IMG/VR virus record: IMGVR_UViG_3300033571_007242
Span: 1 to 27,949 of that record
Direction: 5' to 3' (one strand)
DNA length: 27,949 nucleotides
From: a virus
Under the pieces are notes generated by a model. That model did no database searches and had not been told where the DNA came from. It was given only the letters and a program-made list of their open reading frames with translations. Numbering within the stretch: the stretch's first letter is position 1; every line of letters starts with the position of its first letter. The position numbers were made by a program, and so were the translations under genes. Below are positions 1 to 6,640 of this stretch, piece after piece.

Positions 1-314
1 CCGCGCTGTTCGGCATCGGCGACATCGTCATCGAGGACGCCGTCAAGGTCTCGACCCAGAAGGGCGCGACCCGAGCGGCTGACTACATCCTCGGCGATGG
101 CAAGGTCCTCTTCCTGTCCCGTCCGCAGGGTCTCGTCGGCGTCGAGGGTGGGTCGAACTTCGCGACCATCACCAACTTCGTCTACGAGGACATGACGGTC
201 GAGACCTTCGACGACCCGAAGAACCGCCGCACGGTCGGCAGCATCGTGGACAACAGCGTCCCCGAGCTGACCGCTCCGCTCGCCGGCATCTACGTCGCGA
301 ACATCTTCGCCTGA
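1..314 (+). CDS. Major capsid protein, C-terminal part (5' end outside window)
   Basis: An open frame enters from the left edge (first full codon at base 3) and ends at TGA 312-314, giving about 103 residues. The fragment has a late 'RPQGLVGVEGG' turn, an aromatic/acidic strand (NFVYEDMTVETFDD) and a final stretch that ends in hydrophobic residues (GIYVANIFA). That layout fits the P-domain/C-terminal end of an HK97-fold capsid subunit. Position supports it: a hairpin, a neck gene, tail completion and tail tube follow at once, which is the usual order after a capsid gene. There is no diagnostic motif in this short piece, so another virion protein remains possible. The missing N-terminal part would settle it. 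Confidence 0.6.
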   Translation, partial: ALFGIGDIVIEDAVKVSTQKGATRAADYILGDGKVLFLSRPQGLVGVEGGSNFATITNFVYEDMTVETFDDPKNRRTVGSIVDNSVPELTAPLAGIYVANIFA

Positions 315-340
315 TCGGGACGATCTCTCTCTTTTCGTGG

Positions 341-374
341 GGGGAGGGGTGGGCCTAAGAACCCATCCCTCCCC
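341..374 (+). terminator. Strong 13-bp hairpin after the capsid gene
   Basis: Bases 341-353 pair with 362-374 over 13 bp with one G-U wobble, leaving the 8-base loop 354-361. The stem lies 26 bases after the capsid stop and just before the ribosome binding site of the next gene (GGAGGG at 380-385). Only 'TTATC' follows, so it lacks a good U-tract. It may be a partial terminator or an RNA-stability/processing hairpin that lets capsid mRNA exceed the downstream neck and tail genes. Confidence 0.7.
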
Positions 375-388
375 TTATCGGAGGGCAC

Positions 389-880
389 ATGCCCGTTCCA
401 TACGCGACCGTGGCGCAGTTCATCCTTTCGGTCGACCAGCGTCTCCTCGCGGAGCTCGGCATCGACGCGGAGGCGGACGGCGTCGTCGACAACACGAACA
501 CGATCATCGTCACGGCGCTCACCCGGGCATCGCACGAGGTGCAGACCTATGCGCTCCGTGGCGGCGTGTACACCGAGGGTGACCTCGACGCGCTCCAGTC
601 GGCGACGAACTGGAGCCTGATCGGCGTCGTTTGCGACCTGGCGCTCGGCATCCTGCTCGCGCGCCGTGGCGGTCCATTCGGCGATGCCGTCAAGGACCGC
701 ATGGACAAGGCGAACGCGATGTTGCTCGATCTCCGCGACGGCGGCAGGGTGTTCCCCGTCGCGGCGAACATCGACGCATCGAAGCCGATGCTGTCCGTCA
801 TCAGCCAGGTCCAGCGCGGCAACCTCGGGATGGTCGCCGACAGCGAGTTCTTCCCGAGAAGGAAGTACACGGCATCGTGA
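389..880 (+). CDS. Head-tail connector / neck protein (Mu gp36-like, DUF1320 type)
   Basis: This gene encodes 163 residues, starting at ATG 389 behind GGAGGG. The protein begins with a short 'PYATVAQFILSVDQRLLAEL' segment. It continues with an alanine-rich helix around residues 47-60 (ALTRASHEVQTYALR) and a helix with 'CDLALGILLARRG' around 88-101. This helical layout, with an entry segment, an 'ALxxASxEV' helix and a 'CDLALxxL' helix, matches the Mu gp36/DUF1320 and HK97 gp6-like neck proteins, which are about 130-160 residues long. These sit under the portal and join capsid to tail. Its place directly after the capsid gene and before tail completion agrees. The call rests on pattern and position, not on an alignment. 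Confidence 0.6.
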   Translation: MPVPYATVAQFILSVDQRLLAELGIDAEADGVVDNTNTIIVTALTRASHEVQTYALRGGVYTEGDLDALQSATNWSLIGVVCDLALGILLARRGGPFGDAVKDRMDKANAMLLDLRDGGRVFPVAANIDASKPMLSVISQVQRGNLGMVADSEFFPRRKYTAS

Positions 881-1398
881 CTCCGCGCAGGCTCGCCATG
901 ATCCGATCGATCGTCGCAGCCGTGTCGAACGACGTGGCGGAGGCGCTTCGCCGGAACCTCGAGCGCAGCGAGGGCGCTCAGGGCGGGAACCGAGTCCGTC
1001 TCGAGCCGCTCGCGATCTGGGACAGCAAGTTCCTTCCGTTCGAGGCGGACAGGACAAACGCGGACAGGCCGCTCCTCGACACGGGGAACCTGTATCAGTC
1101 CGTGAAGGTCGGCAATCCCGAAATCTCATCGCTTGGCAATGGCGGCATCCAGGTGTCCGTCGCTATCCTGTCGAAAGATTACGGAGTCGATCAGGCGCGC
1201 GGAGGGACGTTCAGCGACGTGTATCTCGGTCGCACGAAGGGCATCCGCAGGATGCGAAACTTCGCCGAGCTGACCGAAGGCGTCGACTTCGTCGTCAAGA
1301 AGAAGGTGAGGGTTCCTTCGAGGCCGTGGAACGACATATCGAGGGAAGACATGGACGAGATCGTGAACAACGCGATGGACCGCATCGCTGGAGCATGA
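877..1398 (+). CDS. Tail completion / virion morphogenesis protein (Mu gpG / HK97 gp10-like)
   Basis: This gene encodes 173 residues. GTG 877 overlaps the preceding TGA (GTGA), the same coupling style seen through the whole window; ATG 898 is an in-frame alternative that would drop 7 residues. 'RPLLDTGNLYQSV' in the middle and 'VPSRPWNDISREDMDEIV' near the end are the typical signatures of the phage virion morphogenesis family, which has an 'LLDTGxLxxSI' strand and an 'R-P-F/W-x-x-L' segment before a final helix. Proteins of this family occupy the head-tail joint and are needed to attach tails. No transmembrane segment or signal peptide is seen. The family call is fairly secure; the start is less so. 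Confidence 0.7.
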   Translation: MTPRRLAMIRSIVAAVSNDVAEALRRNLERSEGAQGGNRVRLEPLAIWDSKFLPFEADRTNADRPLLDTGNLYQSVKVGNPEISSLGNGGIQVSVAILSKDYGVDQARGGTFSDVYLGRTKGIRRMRNFAELTEGVDFVVKKKVRVPSRPWNDISREDMDEIVNNAMDRIAGA

Positions 1399-1399
1399 C

Positions 1400-1945
1400 A
1401 TGGCCGCAGGCGACTTTCATGTAAATGGACCGACGAAGATCTACTGGGGTGCTGGCGCTGGCGTTGTCAATTCAAGCCTCGCCGAACTAGGTCGCACGGA
1501 CAACGAGGATCTCGTCCGCATCAGCGGGCGAGATCACTACCGCACCTTCTCCCGCACCGATCTCGGCGACATGATCGCGGAGGCGGTGCTCGCCGGCACG
1601 ACGTGGTCGATCGACTTCACGATGGTCGCATGGGACCAAGGCGAAGTGAACAAGCTGATCGCTAAGTGCCGACAGAACAAGACCTCCAGCCAGACCATCG
1701 CAGACGAGGGCGAGGAGGCAACTGTCGGCGGCGTGGTCGTCACGGGCGGAGCGCGCATGGTCACGCTCAAGATCGAGCCTGACCGCACTGGAGAGACGGT
1801 CTATGTCTTCAACTGCATGTTGAGCGCGGGACCCGAATACATGGACATGGGAAACACCGTCAAGCGAATCGCACTCTCGTTCACGAGCGTGCATGACGGA
1901 ACGAACAACCCATTGACGACAAGCGCAAAGTCATCAAACCCGTAA
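1400..1945 (+). CDS. Major tail tube protein
   Basis: This gene encodes 181 residues, starting at ATG 1400 one base after the previous stop, with GGAG at 1390-1393. The protein is mostly beta-rich and soluble. It opens 'MAAGDFHVNGPTKIYWG', has a central 'GTTWSIDFTMVAWDQGEVNKL' segment and ends with a low-complexity 'TTSAKSSNP' tail. Size, strand-rich character and position between tail completion and the frameshifted chaperones are those of a siphovirus tail-tube subunit (lambda gpV-like fold), which polymerises as stacked hexamers around the tape measure. No Ig-like C-terminal domain is present. I recognise the slot and character rather than a sequence family. Confidence 0.65.
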   Translation: MAAGDFHVNGPTKIYWGAGAGVVNSSLAELGRTDNEDLVRISGRDHYRTFSRTDLGDMIAEAVLAGTTWSIDFTMVAWDQGEVNKLIAKCRQNKTSSQTIADEGEEATVGGVVVTGGARMVTLKIEPDRTGETVYVFNCMLSAGPEYMDMGNTVKRIALSFTSVHDGTNNPLTTSAKSSNP

Positions 1946-1955
1946 AGGACGAGAG

Positions 1956-2213
1956 ATGCCACAGCGAATCGAGATCGGCAACGACGAGTGGAACTTCACC
2001 TTCGCGAAGGGAGAGCGGGAGTACCGCATCGACTCCCTCGTCTACACGAGCATCCTGCTCGACAAGACGAAGGGCGACGAGAATCCCCCGAAGGAGGCGG
2101 TGATCGAGGCGATGAAGGCGGCGATGGACAACCATGAGGGACTCAGCGACCATGAGATCTGGGCACTCAGCGTGCGCCTGTCCAGGCTGATGAACAAAGC
2201 GGGAAACGCCTAA
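1956..2213 (+). CDS. Tail assembly chaperone, short product (gpG-like)
   Basis: This gene encodes 85 residues from ATG 1956, behind 'AAAGGACGAGAG'. It is a small charged protein: residues 1-40 look strand-rich (IEIGNDEWNFTFAKGEREY), and residues 45-80 are helical. It occupies the position of lambda gpG, between tube and tape measure. The last sense codons contain a -1 frameshift signal, so this is the in-frame product and the GT fusion is the minor one. Such chaperones coat the tape measure during tail assembly and are not part of the finished virion. The call relies on the frameshift plus gene order. Confidence 0.75.
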   Translation: MPQRIEIGNDEWNFTFAKGEREYRIDSLVYTSILLDKTKGDENPPKEAVIEAMKAAMDNHEGLSDHEIWALSVRLSRLMNKAGNA

Positions 2214-2467
2214 AGGCGGCTGCGCTCTTCGCCGCCGCCTACGGGTTCCCGCCGAGTGCTTGCAAGAACGAGGAGGAGGCCGTGGGACTATTCCAGAACA
2301 TCCGCACTGCGATGGCCGTCCAGAGCGCGATGTTCGCCCGTGGAATCGCCGCCTGCCTCTCCGCCGACGCCAACGCCGAACTCATCAAGGACTGCGGCGG
2401 ATCCGCAAAGGACATCGCCAAGATGAAGATCGAGGCGATGAAGCAGAAGTCGGGGTTCCCGCGATGA
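1956..2467 (+). CDS. Tail assembly chaperone, -1 frameshift fusion (gpGT-like)
   Basis: Reading the first 84 codons (1956-2207), slipping back one base and continuing from 2207 gives a fusion of 170 residues that ends at TGA 2465-2467. The second half has no plausible independent start with a ribosome binding site near 2207, but it is open without interruption. It is helical (residues about 110-165, e.g. MFARGIAACLSADANAELI), as expected for a T domain that binds the tape measure. Its stop overlaps the ATG of the next gene (2464), so termination of the fusion may couple to that gene. A GTG at 2282 lies in the same frame but looks like an internal codon. Confidence 0.75.
2201..2240 (+). promoter_or_regulatory. 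-1 programmed ribosomal frameshift site (slippery heptamer plus hairpin)
   Basis: The heptamer G-GGA-AAC lies at 2201-2207 with GGA and AAC as zero-frame codons, which is exactly the X-XXY-YYZ phase. After a 7-base spacer a GC-only stem follows: 2215-2220 pairs with 2231-2236 (6 bp, 10-base loop). An alternative pairing, 2214-2220 with 2234-2240, gives 7 bp. The zero-frame stop TAA (2211-2213) lies inside the spacer. Spacing and phase match known tail-chaperone frameshift signals. Confidence 0.85.
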
Positions 2468-3264
2468 TCGTGATCACGCAGGCACAGCTCTACCGCGCGC
2501 TCCGCGCAAGGCTCGTCGACGCGCTTGCCCTGCCGGAGAGCCGCGTCTACCTGACGAACGAGCCGCGCTTCACCGAGGCGATGGACTTCGTCGTCCAGAT
2601 CTCGCCCGTCGCCGCCGGCGCGACGAACGAGATGAACCGGACTGGCCTTGGGTTCGTCACGGAGCGGTTCGCCGTCACCACGTTCGTCCGCACCGCGTCC
2701 GACAACGACATGAAGCAGAGCCGGCAGCTCGCCGGCGAAAGCCACGGCGTCATCGAGCGGCAGGGAGCGATCAGGAGTGCGCTGATCCAGCACGAGCTCG
2801 ACGGGATCCTCCAGGTCCCGATCAGGTTCGTCTCGAGCGGTCCTGTCCGAATGGAGCCGAGGGCGCAGCTTCATCTGTCCGCCACCGACATCTTCGTCTG
2901 CTCGTATGCCCTTGCGTGGCCTGTCGCCGGCGCGATGAAGTTCGGATACAGCGCAACGCAGCCCGCATGGGGAGACCTTGCGAGCGAGGCGTTCCACAAT
3001 GGGTCGCTGAACTTCACGACATCGGTGAACCGTGCTGGGACCTCGAGCGCGTATGCGTGGTTCCTGATCCCGCAGGACATCCATGCGCAGGGCGTGACGT
3101 TCAAGACCGCGCAGGGTCTCGAGCCGTTCTACCACTCTGGATTCCTTCCGCCGAGCGGTCCCGCCACGGGAACCGTCGTGCAGGACGGCGTGACGTACTA
3201 CCGATACCGCAGGGCTTACCCGACGACGGCGACTAGCCTGTCGTACAGGCTGGAGATCGGCTGA
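2464..3264 (+). CDS. Tail-terminator-like protein fused to an adhesion-type C-terminal domain
   Basis: This gene encodes 266 residues from ATG 2464, which overlaps the fusion-chaperone stop. Residues 1-155 have the layout of tail terminator/gpU-type proteins: an N-terminal helix (AQLYRALRARLVDAL), then alternating strands, a helix with 'GVIERQGAIRSALIQHEL' at about 95-112, and a final strand pair. Residues 158-266 are different: 'KFGYSATQ', a serine/threonine-rich strand, 'AYAWFLIP', 'FYHSGFLP' and 'VTYYRYRRAYPTT'. That order resembles a C-terminal domain often seen at the end of phage fibre and adhesion proteins, with a Y-x-W-F-x-I-P strand and a final Y-R-S/Y-R-R strand. Placement between GT and the tape measure is unusual, because these normally adjoin. 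Confidence 0.5.
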   Translation: MIVITQAQLYRALRARLVDALALPESRVYLTNEPRFTEAMDFVVQISPVAAGATNEMNRTGLGFVTERFAVTTFVRTASDNDMKQSRQLAGESHGVIERQGAIRSALIQHELDGILQVPIRFVSSGPVRMEPRAQLHLSATDIFVCSYALAWPVAGAMKFGYSATQPAWGDLASEAFHNGSLNFTTSVNRAGTSSAYAWFLIPQDIHAQGVTFKTAQGLEPFYHSGFLPPSGPATGTVVQDGVTYYRYRRAYPTTATSLSYRLEIG

Positions 3265-4577
3265 TGGCGGATATCCCGACGCACAACCTCGTGTTCCAGT
3301 TCCCCGACGACGGCGGCGGCGATCCCGCGCGCGGTGGCGGCGACGGCGGCATGAGCTCCGTCCTCGAGACGCTGAAGCACATCCAGGTCAACGTCGGCGC
3401 GATCAACGGCAACGTGCGGGCGATCCTGGACACTCTTCGCCGCATCGCGACCAGCGGACGGTCGCTTGGAGGAGAGGCTGGGATCGGCAGCAGGGGCGGC
3501 AGGGGCGGAAGTGGATCAAGCGTGGGCGTCGAGCGCGTGTTCCATGTCGATCCGCGCAAGGCGATCGTCCCTTACTCGCCATATGGATCTCCTTCGTATG
3601 CGAGTTCAGCTCCATTCTCTCCCCTTCGCGCACAGGCGGAGCACATGCGGGCGATGGGCAGGATCAGGAGAGGACTTCTCCTTCCTCCTTCAGCCGCAGA
3701 GGCGAACAGACCGAAGGTCCCGACTCCATTTGGGTTCGAGACTCCGGAAGGCATTAAGCAGTCCGGATATGGATTCTTCTCTCTTCACAGCCAAGGCTTT
3801 GGCGGAATCCCTGGAATCATGGGAGAGGGCAAGAATGCGATGAGGATGCCCTCGAGGTATGACCTCACGACGGGAAAGTTCATCCCAGGATCGGACAAGG
3901 TAAAGGTTCCAAAGCCAGTTCCAGAGGGATCCGAGAAGACCGCCTCCGAGAAGGGAGCCGTCATGGCTCTTGTCTCAGGCGTCGGAAAGGTCCTTGCGAC
4001 GATCAGCATGATCGGACAAGCGATCAGGACCATCGTCAGCTTCGTCAAGTATGTCCCTAACCTTGCTGTAGAGATGCGATCGCGCATGGGAAACGTCAGC
4101 GTTCCGATGGCGCAGATGAACGCGAATGTCCGCATGGCCGAGATCCTCGATCAGATGAAGATCGCCAACAATCGTAGCGTGGTCAATGCATACGCATCGT
4201 TTACTCAGTCTCAGCTTGGTTTCATCCAGGAAAGCCGTCCGATCAGGCAGTTCTTCACTGAATCTGCTGCCCAGATCGGAGCTCTTGGATTGGGTCTTGG
4301 ATCGGCTGCATCGACGTTTGCTACAGGTGTCTTCGGACTCGACTTGCAGAAGACGATTATGGGATTTTACGGCATCTTGGGATCCACGAGTCCTCATCTC
4401 ATGTGGATGAGGACTGTGTACGACGGATATGTCGCGTCTGAACTTGCAAAGAGCAGGACAGCGCAGAATGGGATGTTTGTTGATCCATTGCGAGAGATGA
4501 CCGGCGGACGGTTCAGCCTTGACAGGGCTTATCCGGGAAATAGCAACGAAACAAACTGGTGGAGCAGCAGGCCATGA
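3264..4577 (+). CDS. Tape measure protein (short)
   Basis: This gene encodes 437 residues, with ATG 3264 overlapping the previous TGA. The N-terminus is glycine-rich (residues 17-30), a probable coiled coil runs over 31-63, and a second glycine-rich stretch covers 69-87. Two long hydrophobic stretches follow, at about 231-265 (MALVSGVGKVLATISMIGQA) and 334-375. Helical segments flanking hydrophobic blocks, right after the G/GT chaperones and one gene, fit a tape measure that sets tail length and enters the host envelope. At about 0.15 nm per residue it would give a tail near 65 nm, short for a siphovirus. No lytic transglycosylase or peptidase domain is visible. Another tail-tip membrane protein is possible. 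Confidence 0.6.
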   Translation: MADIPTHNLVFQFPDDGGGDPARGGGDGGMSSVLETLKHIQVNVGAINGNVRAILDTLRRIATSGRSLGGEAGIGSRGGRGGSGSSVGVERVFHVDPRKAIVPYSPYGSPSYASSAPFSPLRAQAEHMRAMGRIRRGLLLPPSAAEANRPKVPTPFGFETPEGIKQSGYGFFSLHSQGFGGIPGIMGEGKNAMRMPSRYDLTTGKFIPGSDKVKVPKPVPEGSEKTASEKGAVMALVSGVGKVLATISMIGQAIRTIVSFVKYVPNLAVEMRSRMGNVSVPMAQMNANVRMAEILDQMKIANNRSVVNAYASFTQSQLGFIQESRPIRQFFTESAAQIGALGLGLGSAASTFATGVFGLDLQKTIMGFYGILGSTSPHLMWMRTVYDGYVASELAKSRTAQNGMFVDPLREMTGGRFSLDRAYPGNSNETNWWSSRP

Positions 4578-6640
4578 GCGAGACAACCGTTACCTACAAC
4601 GGCGTCACTCTGCGCCAAGTCAGGATCACGGAGTTCAGGATCGAGAATCCATCGAACTTCGGATCCCCTTCGTCTGGCATTCTGCTGCACTCCGTAAGCG
4701 GAGAGGCGCTTGTATTCAACGAGACCGGCGAATTCACCAACTCGAACTCGAACTTCGCGACGAAGCTGCTTGAGTCCCTGAACCAGCCACGCAAGGCGCT
4801 GAGGATCAGGATAATCGATCAGTCGAACCAGACGTTCACCGTAATCGACACGACTCAAGGCGGAACATCCGCCCTTGCCGCCGATTCCATGAATGGCCCG
4901 TTCTTCCGCGCGAACGTGACGCAAATCACCGGAACGAACGCACTGATGGTGAACTTCACCGTCGAGTACGCAAAGACCGCATCATCTCTGAACAAGATCA
5001 AGTCCTTCTACTGCACGGCGTCCTTCTCCATCGACGAGATGGGAATGACGACGGTCAGGAAGACTGGTTCATTGCAGATGTCTGCGGCTCCCGAGTTCAC
5101 CTCGGCTAGCAACAATCTCGCCGGACTGGCATCGGACAGGGCTGGGTCGGTGAACACGGCGACCGAGCAGGACAGGTACGTCGTCGGAGATGCGGGACGA
5201 AGCGATGTGGTGATCGACTTCATCACTTCGCATGGCGTCGATGCGGTCTTCGCCGACTACTACCGCCGGTTCGTCTCGGGAAACATGTACCGTGGATTCC
5301 GCCGCATGAGGCAGGAATACGCCATCGACGAGAGCAGGACAAGGCTCATCTTCGACGTGACCGACCAGGAGTTCTCGCGCGGCCTTCCCGCTCCTGCCCG
5401 CGTAGGAAACTGCTCGTACACCTTCGAGCGGTCGCTCGAGGACAACCAGCTTCTCGGCATCAAGCACTTCATCGCCTCGGTCAAGGGCGACAGGAACGTG
5501 ACCGCAGGTGCGCTCCTCACGCTCTGCATCAGGCTCTCGCAGAACAGGATCGACTGGCGCGAGGACCTGATCGTGAAGATCCGCGTCACCGAGGAGAACA
5601 TGCTCACCGAGAACGCCATCACCTTCGAGGTGGTGTCGAAGGGAGCGTCGGCACAGTCGTATGTGGCGACTTCGACTCAGGGAAATGAGTCGCGTGGAGA
5701 GGTGACTCCGATTCTTGACTATCACTCGTTGCCTGGAGCAGGCTTGCTCCGAAACATCCTTTCCGGCATCAAGCTCGGCGGATCGGAGAACAACGAGGGC
5801 ATGTTCAAGTTCGTTCCATCTCCGCAGCCCGATGCGTATGGATCGGCTCTCCTGCTCCGCGTCACTCCTGGAGCATTTGACGCCCAGCGCGTGCAGACAA
5901 GCTCGTCTCCCGAACTCTCGTATCCGACGACGCTCAAGATCGACTCTGAGCAGCCTGTCATCTATTCGTTCCCCGATGCGGTCTTCGACTCGACATCGGC
6001 AGACGAGCAGGATGGAATCAACCGATACATCGGACCAGGCGGAACTCTTGCAAGGGTCCCATCAGGGCCGAATGGCGGCGATCTTCGCAAGAACAATGCT
6101 CCGTCGTCAGGCGGAAACAACGGTGATGGACGAATCCCTCTTCCGAGGCGTCCACTTCGATCAAGCGGCAAGCAGAAGATTTCGGTTAGCACCAACATCG
6201 TTCCCGCACATGCGGTCAGCATGTCAGGAGGAACCGTTGCGTTCCAGATCGGCGCTCCATATGCCGTCGTCATAGACGCCCTCGACGGATCGAAGAGCAA
6301 CGAGCCTCCGCTCAGGGCCTTCAACGACAAGCCGAACACGTCGTTCGTCATGGATTATGACTTTGCCGTGACGAGCGGAACCCCTGATCCAAATGGAAAC
6401 CGGGTGAACACGGCATCCTATGGGCGCAGGGCGATGATCTACGCGCCGAACGATGTTCCATCCAACGGGGCATCCACGGTGAATCCTGCATTTGCAGTCG
6501 CTTCCTTCAACATGGATGGAGAGACTGTCAAGTTCATGCGCTTCTTCCCGAACTCGCTCAAAATGCCGAACGACGAGACGAGGGGTGAAAGCGACTCTTC
6601 GTACACGGCTGGTCTTGGAACTCCAGAGGTCCTTGCATGA
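4574..6640 (+). CDS. Large tail protein, unknown family (probable distal tail/baseplate)
   Basis: This gene encodes 688 residues. ATG 4574 overlaps the previous stop (ATGA) with GGAG at 4561-4564; an in-frame GTG at 4559 would add 5 residues but sits on that GGAG. The protein is soluble and strand-rich. Residues about 1-180 are mixed strands. Residues about 190-340 hold a more helical, arginine-rich part (FADYYRRFVSGNMYRGFRRM). A glycine/proline/asparagine-rich linker lies near 490-525, followed by a final beta domain. No enzyme motif is visible. By position, directly after the tape measure, it should be a distal tail or tail-tip component, but I do not recognise the family. Confidence 0.5.
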   Translation: MSETTVTYNGVTLRQVRITEFRIENPSNFGSPSSGILLHSVSGEALVFNETGEFTNSNSNFATKLLESLNQPRKALRIRIIDQSNQTFTVIDTTQGGTSALAADSMNGPFFRANVTQITGTNALMVNFTVEYAKTASSLNKIKSFYCTASFSIDEMGMTTVRKTGSLQMSAAPEFTSASNNLAGLASDRAGSVNTATEQDRYVVGDAGRSDVVIDFITSHGVDAVFADYYRRFVSGNMYRGFRRMRQEYAIDESRTRLIFDVTDQEFSRGLPAPARVGNCSYTFERSLEDNQLLGIKHFIASVKGDRNVTAGALLTLCIRLSQNRIDWREDLIVKIRVTEENMLTENAITFEVVSKGASAQSYVATSTQGNESRGEVTPILDYHSLPGAGLLRNILSGIKLGGSENNEGMFKFVPSPQPDAYGSALLLRVTPGAFDAQRVQTSSSPELSYPTTLKIDSEQPVIYSFPDAVFDSTSADEQDGINRYIGPGGTLARVPSGPNGGDLRKNNAPSSGGNNGDGRIPLPRRPLRSSGKQKISVSTNIVPAHAVSMSGGTVAFQIGAPYAVVIDALDGSKSNEPPLRAFNDKPNTSFVMDYDFAVTSGTPDPNGNRVNTASYGRRAMIYAPNDVPSNGASTVNPAFAVASFNMDGETVKFMRFFPNSLKMPNDETRGESDSSYTAGLGTPEVLA

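Noticed and set aside
4519-4546. TTGACA box near the end of the tape measure gene
   Set aside because: The -10 at the right distance is poor (TAGCAA), and the flanking genes overlap by ATGA, as expected for one transcript.
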